Shown here piece by piece: positions 16,999 through 25,574 of a stretch of 25,574 nt of DNA. Position numbers and translations under genes: made by a program. How positions within the stretch are numbered: the stretch's first letter is position 1; the number at the start of each line of letters is the position of its first letter. The notes under the pieces are model-generated. The model worked only from the letters and a program-made list of their open reading frames with translations, did no database searches and had not been told where the DNA came from. The DNA is from Chara braunii (Eukaryota; Streptophyta; Charophyceae; Charales; Characeae): the NCBI GenBank assembly GCA_003427395.1, contig BFEA01000024.1, forward strand, positions 3,755,352-3,780,925. The letters are read 5' to 3'.

Positions 16999-17865
16999 GG
17001 GGCAACGATTATCGTGAAGTTCCGAACGAACTTGCGGTAATATTTGGTGAGACCAAGGAAGGAACGCAGTTCTGTCAATGTGCGCGGGTTAGGCCAATCT
17101 CTAATGGCTGGAATTTTGGCGTCTTTCGGTTTGATTCCGTCACCATCTACCATATATCCCAAGTAAAGAACCTGATGCTTTGCCCACTCACACTTCTTCG
17201 GGTTAATCTTAAATTTCGCCTCTCGCAACTTATTAAGCCCAACTCGAAGGTGTTCCTCATGCTCTCTTAGACTCTTACTAAAAATCAGTATGTCATCTTA
17301 GATAAACTACAACAAACTTATCAAGCCAGTCACCAAACAACTCATTCATACATCTCTGGAAAGTTGCAGAAGCGTTTGTTAATCCAAACGACATTACCAC
17401 AAAATCATAGTGGTCATACAGGGTCCGGAAAGCCGTTTTATGTTGATCCTCAAGCAATACTTCAATCTGACGGTAGCCTGGTTTCAAATCTATTTTCAAA
17501 AAATATCTGCAACCTTGCACTCGATCTAAAATATCATCTATCCTTGGTAATGGATCGACATTTTTAATAGTTATTGCGTTGAGTCCCCTGTAACTTATGC
17601 ACATACGCAGTTCACCGCCCTTCTTTGACACAAACAGTACCAGTGCACCGAATGGTGAGGAACTTGGTCTAATCCACCCCTTCTCAAGCAACTCATCCAA
17701 TTGCTTTCGCAGTTCATCAACTCTTTTGGAGACATCCTATAGATAGGGCCCTTGGGAATCCGACTACCGGGTTCTAACTCTATCCGGTGCTTGGTTTCTC
17801 TCTCAACCACTCCACTTGGGGCCTCTCCCACATCTGCGAATTCAACTAGCAATTTATGTACATTG
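16999..17865 (-). pseudogene. Reverse transcriptase (element B), frameshift inside the catalytic box
   Basis: Blocks in order: [14 protein letters not shown], a frameshift near 17715, LDKFVVVYL preceded by [31 protein letters not shown] and [18 protein letters not shown]. At the YLDD box one extra A (T at 17298 or 17299 on the plus strand) shifts the frame, so it reads YLR then stop. One frame over, [17 protein letters not shown] continues intact into the thumb (KFKINPKKCEWAKHQVLYLG) and FLGLTKYYRKFV. The CVDYR-type motif reads CISYR. Without the single inserted base, the region from 17700 to about 16700 would be open. Confidence 0.92.
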
Positions 17866-17959
17866 GGGGGAATGGGTTCTTCCTCATTCGTACTTACACT
17901 CACTGGGTGCACATACGCAACAAACACTTGGTCGGTAAGGTCATTCTTGACCACATGCC

Positions 17960-18680
17960 GGGCGAACGCGGGGGCACTCATGCAGCAAAGGGATAGGCTA
18001 TTCTCTACGTCAGATGCATGGTGAAGTTGGATTTCCTTCTTTCCACGTGCTGGGCTAGGCAAACAACACTCATGCTCACCCAGTTTCACATCTGCATCGG
18101 CGGCCTCACCCCAGTCAGTTCCTAGTATCATGTAAAAAGGGAGACTGTCCTCCACTAACAATGTCAGGGAGTGCAGAACACATTCCACCTTACCGCCCTC
18201 CTCCAACCGGAAGTATGCCCTAATCCCTTCAACATAACTATGTACTACCATTTCTCTATTATTCGCTAGCTTACTTACAACAGGCTGGTCAAACTTCTAG
18301 ACCTTCAGCCCTAGGCGCATCTTCTGCAACCTTTTTTTGCTAATATAAATGCGCGTTGATCCACTATCTATTAATGCGCCCACTCTTACTTTACTGACCT
18401 CTACATCCGCAATTAAGAACTGACTTTTCTTTTTCTTCATTTCGGCCCAAGCGCGGCGACGAGTGATCAATTCATCACCTATGCTTGCGAGGGAACCACC
18501 TAGAGAAGTCCTGACACAAGCAACCTCTGAGCAGGTAACTAGGTGGGGGCCTTCTAGCGTCTTAGTCTTTGCCATTGGGATTGGATGGGAGGATGAGAGT
18601 CTGCTTGCATCCAGAGTCCCCGTAGAGGCAGCTGCTACCTCTACTGGCTGTTCCCTTTTGGGTACCGGTATTCGGGACAA
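17960..18680 (-). pseudogene. Retropepsin-type protease (element B)
   Basis: VGALIDSGSTRIYISKKRLQK has the intact D-S-G active site (Asp at 18368-18366). A TAG at about 18299-18297 interrupts the frame; element A has Gln at this position (KVQKL), so C to T is the likely change. The same frame continues to the second hairpin segment, MILGTDWGEAADADV, normal for Ty3/Gypsy proteases. The N-terminal part overlaps the end of the zinc-knuckle frame, implying a frameshift between gag and protease, either programmed or mutational. Confidence 0.85.
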
Positions 18681-19752
18681 AAGGGAACAGTGTGGTCGGG
18701 GTCACCACATTTGAAACATTGGCCGGCTGCTTTACGTTCATCCCAAGTCTTCTCATCAATCCCCATTTGTTCCCAAGGTTTGCCTATAGCGATCCCGGGA
18801 TGGGGCGGATATGGTCGCCAGTTATTGTATTCTCTTCCTCTACTCCCAGTGGAGTTAGAGCCTCTTCCCCTTTGCGAGGGACCATTACCCCTACCTCCCA
18901 CATAGTAGCTACCTTCGCCACTACCCCTCTAGGCGGCGGGTCCTCTTCCTCCATCACGGCCACAACCTCCACTTCCTCTTCCACGACCTCTTCCTCCTTG
19001 TCGCTCTCCCCCGCGGCCTGCAACAACCGCATAGTCCCCCCCCCTAAGTGACTATTGTTGTCTCCTTCTAAACCATAATCTATCTAGTCGTAGGTGAGTG
19101 ATTTTAATCCTCCTCCTTCGAAAGTGACCAGAAGATTGTCTTTCCCGGCTATGTTCCCTGAGATCGTGCGATCTCTCAATTTCTTCCCTGCTTGGAGATC
19201 TTTCCAATAATGGCAGTACTGTGCTTCTTGCAGAAAGCTAGCATGATCAACCACGATCTTGCTGAACTTTCGTAAGTCATTCCTTCTTCTTTACTCCGGG
19301 GATAAAGTTGGGCTCTCAACAGATCTGGTACTGCTCTGGCAATTTGTTATTCTGTGTGGGTGTCAGTCCATGGTCTGGACACTGCAAGAGTTCATTAATA
19401 GTGGCTTTGAGCGTTGAAGAACTCTTCCACTTACGATCACCAATGTTGAGGATCAAAGACTCAGTCCTGCCGACCTGATAAATCAAAGACTCAGTCCTGC
19501 CGACCTGATTCTTATCTTCAAATCTTTCTCTAAAGGCTCTAAAGAAGTCCTCGATCCGTGTCTATTGTGAATATAGGACCATCTGGAGATGGCGAAACTC
19601 ATCGCATCACCCGCTAAGCATGAACTAGCCATTAGCACGCGGTCCCAATACGTGATCTTCTGCGCGTACAAATAGGTATCCATTACAGCTTCCCAGTGGA
19701 GTACACTCTCTTCTTTCTTCCCCGTACAAGTCCAAGGCAACTTCACCGTCAT
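18641..19752 (-). pseudogene. gag: Gag core, RG-rich region and zinc knuckle (element B)
   Basis: Starts with GKKEESVLHWEAVMDTYLYA, matching the element A Gag core. A frameshift near 19510 follows, then LKATINELLQCPDHGLTPTQ, matching element A. A linker (HYWKDLQAGKKLRDRTISGN) leads to an Arg/Gly-rich segment at about 19030-18950 with a TAG or frameshift after GRGPAA. The CCHC knuckle CFKCGDPDHTVPFC follows (frame 18901-18641). Homology to element A is continuous, with at least three lesions. A 30-bp in-frame duplication (19451-19510) sits inside the core. Confidence 0.85.
19451..19510. repeat. 30-bp tandem duplication within gag of element B
   Basis: ATCAAAGACTCAGTCCTGCC plus CGACCTGAT occurs twice in a row (19451-19480 and 19481-19510), adding ten codons (YQVGRTESLI-type) in frame to the Gag core. 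Element A has no such repeat. Confidence 0.95.
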
Positions 19753-19952
19753 CTTTTGCCTGAATTCCTCCGCTTCACTGTCCTTCTCCTTCTTGGGACC
19801 CTTTCCTTTTTTGTCCCATCATCACCATCATCACCTCCATCTCCTCCCCCGCCTCCTATATTTAGCTTCCTTACTACGGCAGGGTCAGTTAACCTTTTGC
19901 AGAGGGCTTTATCTAATTGGTCAACATACTCAAATATGCGATGATCAATTTG

Positions 19953-20796
19953 TTACGAGGCACTGCGCAGGAAGTTATTCCAAACGCCTTCGAATTCCCC
20001 TTGGTGTAACTCTATTCGATTAACAATTCGGTGGAGTGCAGCAAGTTCATTGTTTGTATGGAGGAGAGTATCTGTTAGGAGGGAGAGTCGTTCATCTATG
20101 GCATCCTGCTTTCCTTTTTGTTCCCGCAGCAGCTTCTGCAACCTCTCCCCCTCTTTTTTCAATCTTTTCTTTTCATTATACTCCTACCTTTTTGCCGCCA
20201 CCATCGTATTATTTAGTTCTGCTTTCTTCTCCTCCAGCAGTAAATTCTTCTCTGCCTTGTAAGCTGTTGAGGCCAGCCTTATGATAAAGGCATTTTTCTC
20301 CTCCTCCGTCTCTTCTGGGAACTCCGTCCGGTAACCGAACTGCTCCATCCAATTCATCGCCTCCAGCTGTCGCATACGGATCACCCCCTGCTTGCCTGCT
20401 CTCAGCATTTTCTTCTTGAGGCTGGGTTCTCCTTCTGTCCAGCCTTTCTCCCACATCTTCTTCTTCTTCTTCTTCTTCTTCTTCTTCTTCTTTCAATTCT
20501 TCCATCAACTTCCTCTCCTTCTCCTTCATCTCCTTCTCCATCTTCTCTTTTTCTTCTAGCAACTTCTTCACTTCCTCCTCCTCCTTCCTTTTCTTTTCCT
20601 CCTCTTTCTTCTTTTCTGCCAGGCGGCGGTCTACCTCTGCCTGTTCTTCAGCTGTCTGTGACTGTGTTGACTGTCCAGACCTTAACACTGCATGTGAGAA
20701 GAGGGTTCGCTGGAACTCTAGAGGGAAGATAAAACGAAGAAGAGGTCCCCATAGCACAGACAGGGACAGAAGTGCGAACATGGGATAGTCATCCAT
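19953..20796 (-). pseudogene. gag: Gag N-terminal part: hydrophobic segment plus long coiled coil (element B)
   Basis: I place the start at ATG 20796-20794 in CACCATGG, as in element A; upstream alternatives lack this context. The protein opens MDDYPMFALL, with a hydrophobic stretch at about residues 7-25 (LLSLSVLWGPLLRFIFPL), then a Glu/Lys-rich coiled coil with a poly-Glu run encoded by (TTC)11 on the plus strand (20458-20490). A frameshift near 20456 leads to MNWMEQFGYRTEFPEETEEE, then a TAG (about 20186-20184), and the same frame continues as a second heptad-like region, LLTDTLLHTNNELAALHRI. The match to element A in the hydrophobic N-terminus suggests it was under selection. Confidence 0.82.
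20458..20490. repeat. (TTC)11 trinucleotide repeat
   Basis: Eleven TTC units encode a Glu run on the minus strand within the Gag coiled coil of element B. The reading frame of the homologous protein changes just after it. Confidence 0.95.
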
Positions 20797-21129
20797 GGTG
20801 ATCAAAGGCATAGCCAAATACCCTCCACCTCCTCACCACTTAGACCAACCCCTACCACTAATTACTAACTCCCGAGTGGGTCTGACTGTTGCTGATTGCC
20901 GAGTACCTTCCCAAAGCTATATATGTATATACTTTTTTTTTTTTTTAACGAGCGGACTGGTTGCTAGACTCAAGGCAGACAAATTGGACCAGCCCAGCAG
21001 CAGCGACACCAGGGTGAGGGAGGTACCAAACACCAAGACAACTCAGCAAGCAATACAGGTCTTATGGGGGGATGCACTTCACTTCAGTGAACGTTCCGTT
21101 GATGAAGATTCACAGCCGCTCCAATGCTC
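20797..21129 (-). other. Leader of element B between 5' LTR and gag
   Basis: About 330 noncoding bases. The part nearest gag (TTGGTCTAAGTGGTGAGGAG, minus strand) matches the element A leader. A poly-T tract lies at about 20933-20946 on the plus strand. Next to the LTR, the minus strand reads GAGCATTGGAGCGGCTGTG. TGGAGCGGCTGTG could be a primer-binding site, but I could not match it to a tRNA and the 6-base gap from the LTR end is long. Confidence 0.5.
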
Positions 21130-21760
21130 TGAATACACCCACTGCTAACTCTGCTAACCCCCTTGAGTTCTACTACTAACTACTAGCACTGGCAAAGCTA
21201 TGGCTGCCTTCCCTCTGCCAGCACTGGGCAGCTATGGCTGCTTCCTCTGTCTCTCTCTAGCAGCGTGGCTCCCTGGCTCAGCGCTCCGCCCCTCACAATT
21301 AGTGCACGAGGAGGCTGGCCAGTCCTTCAACTCGTGCCAGCCTTTGCTTCTTGGGGCTTGGCTTAGTTCCGGTACCACATCCCCACGGCCTGTTTGCTTT
21401 CGAGTATCAGGGCCTGGTACCTTTCCCGAATTTTCATTGGTGTGCTGCTGCTTGGGCCTTCGAGTCACGGTTTTTCGATTATGGCACATGGTTTTTAACT
21501 GTGGACTGTGACTCCTGCATCTGGGACAGGACTCTTGCCTGTGGAATTGCCCTTTGCTCGTGGGATGTGACTTTCCAACATGACTTTTCATTATGAGACA
21601 TGACCTTGCCCCTAGATGTGACTGTTTGCCGGGTGCCTGTTGGGCTTGACTGCTAAGGTACCCGACTGTGACTTTCTGAAACTGACCGACTTCGCCTTTC
21701 TTGGCCCAGGCCTCTGACCCTGAAACTCGAATTTGGGGTCTGAATCGTGGAAGGCTTTCA
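21130..21760 (-). repeat. 5' LTR of element B, promoter region deleted
   Basis: Pairs with the left LTR but lacks two segments present there (49 and 21 bases), including the TATA box and sequence just downstream. It keeps both GCTATGGC words (21197-21204 and 21231-21238) and the uninterrupted TA site used by the TIR element. The minus strand starts TGAAAG at 21760 and ends TTCA at 21130. Confidence 0.88.
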
Positions 21761-22547
21761 CTGAAAGGTTCGGGGTGATTAATGGGTAGTTCACCGTTCG
21801 AAGGGAGTAGTTGACTCACATACAAATTGGCCTCATTGGCCACCTACGGAGACCGCATGGGTAGGTGGGAAATCGCATCGTAGGTAGAAATACGACCTGG
21901 GGTAGTCCAAGTAGTAAGATTCTGCCGGATGACCAGTAGGTGCGAGTCCATGCTTGTCTCACGGACTTGACCACCTAGCTGGCTGGTCATCTCTACGCAG
22001 TGTATATACATTGGGGTACTCCCATAGCCCCGTCATCAGGGTCCTCGGGCCTACCAGGGACCAGGAAAGGGCAGGCTATGAGATGGGTATAGGGGCTGGA
22101 GGGACTAGTAGAGAGGATGCTGATAAAGTATAGCCCAGATAGGACTTGTATTGAGCCTGTCTCCTGAGTAGCGGGTAGGATAGGTGGTTCGGGAGGGGGG
22201 TGTACTGTATATTAATAGGTGGTGCGGGAGGGAGGGAGGCTCTCTACGTCTGTCCGAGGGGGAATCGGCTAGGGATCTGCTAAGTCAATGGTTGGGAGCA
22301 ACGCTGCTTAGAGTGAGCCCGCAATACATCCAGTTGGAGGTTGGACCTGTAGGGACAGAATCTGATTTCTGGTGGTAAGCTGGTGTGGAAGGGACACGAC
22401 TTGCAATAGGATAGGGCTCTAAGCCCGTGGCGGACTCCGTCTAGGAAGGACCAGAAGGGCCAAGTGGGTCATTCCGAACTTCGAGTGACTGAACCCCGGA
22501 GAGTATCCCCACGCTTGATACCCTGCCTCTACAACAACCTGGGCATT
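21761..22547. other. Intron sequence right of element B
   Basis: No gene recognised. It contains an imperfect inverted repeat at 21931-21988 (GACCAGTAGGTGCGAGTCC against GGACTTGACCACCT...CTGGTC) and GT/GGGAGG-rich stretches near 22180-22240. It is not visibly similar to elements A or B. Confidence 0.4.
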
Positions 22548-22610
22548 AAAAAAAAAAAAGGAAAAAAGAAAAGAAAACTTAGAAAAGGAAAAAAAAAAAG
22601 ATAAAGCTGA
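22548..22610. repeat. A-rich tract
   Basis: Poly-A and AAAAGG runs over about 60 bases. It could be the tail of a retroposed sequence, but I see no recognisable body attached. Confidence 0.8.
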
Positions 22611-22649
22611 TCAGCAGTGGAAACGGGGTGTGGTGGTGAGATAAGCGAC

Positions 22650-22775
22650 AGGCAGAGGAAAACGCTGACATGGTGTACACGGTGCTGACGTGGCATTTGT
22701 GTTGGTGCTGAGTCTGCTGACGTGGACTTGCTGACATGGACGGCCGGCATGGACTGTTGATGTGGACCTTTGATG
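22650..22775. repeat. Degenerate GCTGACGTGGAC tandem repeat
   Basis: About eight imperfect copies of a 10-15 base motif, (G/T)GCTGA(C/T)(G/A)TGG(A/T)C, for example GCTGACATGG, GCTGACGTGG, TGCTGACGTGGAC and TTGATGTGGAC. Confidence 0.7.
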
Positions 22776-22788
22776 CCAATGATGTGTA

Positions 22789-23366
22789 ATGCCAACGAGG
22801 ACCGTCGATGTGCCACAGCTGATCTGGCAAGGACCTGAAGACCGGCCTGATCTGGATACTGGGCCGGTAGGCATCGACTATCGGTCGTTTGTGGCCCAAG
22901 TTGCAGCAGCGAGCACGAGGCTGAAGATCCCCGAGGGAGTGCTTCTACACTTGCCCACACCCGGGTACTTGCTGGATGTGTGTGTTGAGTCTGCGTCGTT
23001 GACGGTATTGAGTCTGTTAAGTCCGTTTGTTGAGTCCCTTGAGCTTGTTGTCTGCGTCCCATATCTGCCTGTGCAGACTGGCGAAGGAGGCAGCTGAAGA
23101 AGAAGTTGCAGCCTCATAAGAAAACCCCATGTGCACACCCAATCTGCAGACTGGCGAAGGAGGCTGCTGAAGAAGAAGTTGCAGCCTCAGAAGAAAAGAA
23201 GGGGGAGAGCAGTGCGGGAAAAGGAAAGGGGCCAGAGCAGCCTGCAGACACAGAAGTGGTTGAGGGCAATCCTCTGCAGGTGCCTGTAGTCGAATGGCTT
23301 AGGCTGCAGAACCTGACTGAGGATGTTATGTTTCCTGGCGCACAAGCAGTGGGGCTGGCCGGATGA
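22789..23366 (+). other. Unassigned open frames antisense in the malate synthase intron
   Basis: Two plus-strand frames (22789-23097 and 23106-23366) contain ordinary-looking protein sequence, such as LTEDVMFPGAQAVGLAG and an Ala/Glu/Lys-rich LAKEAAEEEVAAS segment. The latter is encoded twice by a 73-bp tandem duplication, and the first copy is closed by TAA. I recognise no family. The second frame stops 22 bases before the malate synthase donor. This may be a fragment of an unidentified mobile element. Confidence 0.25.
23073..23198. repeat. 73-bp tandem duplication (two copies)
   Basis: GCAGACTGGCGAAGGAGGC followed by GCTGAAGAAGAAGTTGCAGC starts at 23073 and again at 23146. The copies match over about 50 bases and then differ in the spacer. 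Confidence 0.92.
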
Positions 23367-23388
23367 GGTTGAGTGGTTGTAAACCTAC

Positions 23389-23651
23389 CTAAGCCCTTGG
23401 ATAGTTCGCTTTCCCACAGGCATCATGACCAGATCCTCTTCTGTGACAGTAACGTCTTCTCGCATCACGTGCATCTGATTGGCCTGCGGCATATTTGCAT
23501 CAAATACTTCCATGGCTGTGTTGATAAGCCCTGGATGGGCTACCCACGTCCCATCATGACCTGCACGAACTTCCCGAAGTTTGTCGCCTCGAACTTTTGC
23601 AACAGCAGCTTCATTTGCAGCTGGATTGTCTTTGATCGGGATCTGGGCAGC
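23389..23651 (-). CDS. MLS: Malate synthase, internal exon n (partial gene)
   Basis: The 263-base exon begins in phase 0 after the acceptor TTTTTCAG (AG at 23653-23652) and ends two bases into an Arg codon before the donor GTAGGT (23388). It encodes [16 protein letters not shown], then [18 protein letters not shown], the most recognisable malate synthase signature, and [12 protein letters not shown], ending in TIQGL(R). The enzyme makes malate from glyoxylate and acetyl-CoA. Family proteins continue with sequence like that of the exon at 9780-9639, and the split codon is completed there. There are no stops or frameshifts, unlike everything else coding here. Upstream exons, including the expected ...MGGM segment, are not in the 1.9 kb to the right edge. 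Confidence 0.95.
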
Positions 23652-25574
23652 CTGAAAAATCACCGCAGCAAGACAACATCACCAGATAGTTAAAGAAAAA
23701 AAGACGTAAAGAAGTGAAAAAATGACTGAAATGCCAAACAGTAGCAAAATGTGAAACCGGAAAAATAATATCCTTGAAAGAGGCCCCACAAAACAGAAGT
23801 CAACTCGCTGATTTTTTTTTGCCTCCGGTTCAAATAGTGCTTATTTGCCAGGCCACTAGCGGCTAAGAGAAAATACAGAATTGGGTTACCAAACTACCCA
23901 ACCGTCGTGCAGATTTACACCAAGAATCTCTCCCACCTAAACATACAACTATGTGTGGGGTCAACCTTTCCCTGTGCACGGTGTGGAGCAGCACACACTG
24001 GACAGTACAACATGCTGACTGACTTGATGTGGTATCATGTGTATGTTGTTGGGCTTCTGCTGCTGCCGGCCAGCATGGTACCCCCCATCGAAATATTAAC
24101 TATTGGTTTAACCCAGAAACAGTGAAAGGGCACTTGAAGGGTAGTTGATGGCATGTTCGCATGCATGCAGAAGCTTCATGTACCTGTAGAGACTGAAACA
24201 TGGATGATCCTGTGGAATATATTCTGCTGGACAACATTTCTTTGGTGATCGTTTTGATGGCCGAAAAAAATTCAAAAAAAAGCAAATAGCTCATTTTAGC
24301 TGCCTAGAACTTTTGCATCAAATGCAGCTTCATGTTGCTCTTACCATGCATCTCAGCCATGTGTATAAGGACAAAAAACGCAATTTCTCCAATAGCTCGG
24401 TGTTGAGATCCGACATCAAAAGCCTTTCAAGGTGCATCTCACTTAGCCAGCCAGGACAAGAAAATACAATATCGTTTCTGCATTCACTGCTTGTTAAGGT
24501 TGCTGAAAAGTGCCCGCTGCAGCGCATGTGGCTGCATGCTACACATGTACAGTGATGTACTGACCATTACTAAACAGATCATGAACTCTATCCTTCCTCA
24601 GCTGATGAAGTAGTCGCATATGATAATAATGATGTTAAGAGTTACCCCCCCTCCTTCCAAAAGTTAAAAAGAAGTTGAGGGTCCCCCAAAATGTAGGATC
24701 TAAAACAAAAAGATTCGAGCACGAGTGTGGGCTCCACTTTGGAAAAGTGTCATACTTGCGAGCGGATGCTGTGCGGGCGATTGCCCATGTGCAGTGTGTG
24801 AACGCAGCGGACGCGTGCTGAGCATGAGGGAAATAGTCATTCAGAAAAAAAAAAGGGTCCCAGGCGTGGATCAGTGGTCACCTGCGCCCCCTTCGAAAAC
24901 TTGATGTACAACGTACAATGGAAAAAAAAGAAAACAGAGAGAGCCAAGTTGTGAGAGTAATGTGGCCACCTGATCGTCAAGACTGTTGTCCTTAAGACCT
25001 ATTTGAGGACATTTCTAATGCTCAATGGTACAGTAAGTTCAGTAAGGAAAATTTGTACGACTGCAATTGAACACAATATGTTCCTTAGGTAGTACACTCC
25101 TCTGCCCCTACAACAAGAGCCAAAAAAAAAAAAAAATTGTTCCTGGTACAGTGAAGGTGTTGCATACTTCGATGAGTATCGGCAGAACCAAAGATCAACC
25201 AATATAGGATGAGCATGTATGCAGCGGAAGTCTGATAAACGGACTGACTCACATAGCATCACTCCACACACATACAATCGTGAGATGGTGGGGTCTGGGC
25301 CATTCATAGACGATGCCCAGATCCCGTACACGCATTCACAGATGAAAGGTGGGAGGAGAGACGAAGGAGGTGGGGAGGTAGACAACACCGATAGATAGAG
25401 TCTGATAGGTCTCCGATATGGTAGTCCAAAATGTCGTACAACAAGATCAAAATGTCGAGGCCCATAGGTCACCAATGTTGGAGATACAGAGTCCAGATGT
25501 AACCGGTGTCCAACTGTGATGCAGCCGAGTATCAACCTCAACAATCTCCAAGTCTCCAATCAGGTAAGTACCAC
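23652..25574 (-). other. Upstream malate synthase intron (partial, at least 1.9 kb)
   Basis: T-rich on the minus strand close to the acceptor, as expected of a 3' splice site. No further exon, RNA gene or mobile element is recognised. Several poly-A/T runs (near 24265, 24848 and 25121) create frames rich in Phe or Lys. The 186-codon minus-strand frame 25559-24999 spans one of these and has no recognisable domain. Confidence 0.55.

Larger units (their letters stand above)
13242..21760 (-). mobile_element. Ty3/Gypsy chromovirus with both LTRs (element B)
   Basis: Minus-strand retrotransposon with direct-repeat LTRs at 13242-14753 (3' LTR, interrupted) and 21130-21760 (5' LTR). Between them, read right to left, are leader, gag, protease, RT, RNase H, integrase and chromodomain. 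LTR ends read TGAAAG...TTCA on the minus strand. All coding domains carry stops or frameshifts. No target-site duplication was confirmed: AACTC lies left and CTGAA right. The element sits in the sense orientation inside the malate synthase intron. Removal of the 805-bp insertion leaves a left LTR of about 705 bases, against 631 for the right. Confidence 0.92.
9781..23388 (-). other. Giant malate synthase intron (about 13.6 kb)
   Basis: Bounded by the donor GTAGGT at 23388 and the acceptor TTGCAG at 9781. The flanking exons encode consecutive family sequence (...GL-R then [10 protein letters not shown]...) and are phase compatible. The intron contains retroelement B, the TA-flanked inverted-repeat element, a probable solo LTR, a SINE-like sequence and several minisatellites. 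The measured length includes a 140-base N gap and about 190 bases of assembly artefact. Confidence 0.85.

Noticed and set aside
24100-24294. Frame containing MRTCHQ as a possible upstream malate synthase exon
   Set aside because: Only a few residues resemble the conserved TCH segment. The expected GGM ending and suitable splice sites are absent.
24868-24900. tRNA-like A box (TGGATCAGTGG) followed by TTCGAAAAC
   Set aside because: The spacing between the box-like motifs is too short for a tRNA or a SINE promoter, and no second copy is seen.
24999-25559. 186-codon minus-strand frame
   Set aside because: It includes a Phe run from a poly-A tract, lacks an ATG start, and shows no recognisable domain or coding pattern.

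Overview
This is eukaryotic nuclear DNA, mostly intron and retrotransposon. The clearest host gene is malate synthase (glyoxylate cycle) on the minus strand. Two complete exons are visible, at 23651-23389 and 9780-9639. They are flanked by consensus splice sites, and the split Arg codon is completed exactly across the junction. The intron between them is about 13.6 kb. The introns on both sides run out of the window, so nearly all of the sequence lies inside this one gene. Plant-type malate synthase, chromodomain-bearing Ty3/Gypsy elements and huge repeat-filled introns suggest a streptophyte. A characean green alga is my best guess, but this is inference and nothing in the window proves the species.

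Layout: 1-7859 holds a decayed plus-strand Ty3/Gypsy chromovirus (element A), with an (AG)n tract and a TTGAC array in its 5' part, gag, protease, RT, RNase H, integrase with a chromodomain, and a 3' LTR with a TATA box. 8409-9016 holds two tRNA-derived SINE copies with flanking repeats. 9639-9780 is malate synthase exon n+1. 9784-12701 carries minisatellites, a probable solo LTR and another tRNA-derived SINE-like sequence. 13242-21760 is a second, minus-strand Ty3/Gypsy chromovirus with both LTRs (element B). Its left LTR is interrupted by an 805-bp TA-flanked terminal-inverted-repeat element, and the uninterrupted right LTR supplies the empty site. 21761-23388 is unassigned intron sequence with A-rich and tandem-repeat tracts. 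23389-23651 is malate synthase exon n. 23652-25574 is upstream intron.

Elements A and B belong to one lineage, from the Gag N-terminus to the chromodomain and a conserved block just before the 3' LTR. Both are broken by many stops and frameshifts, including independent lesions in the RT catalytic box. Their Gag begins with a conserved hydrophobic segment followed by a long charged coiled coil, an unusual arrangement for this group and the most novel protein-level feature seen here.

Two assembly problems matter. There is a 140-base N gap at 13423-13562. At 15985-16022 there is a 38-bp palindrome made of two Tn5/Nextera mosaic ends, flanked by an exact 152-bp duplication, which is a library artefact that falsely splits the element B integrase.
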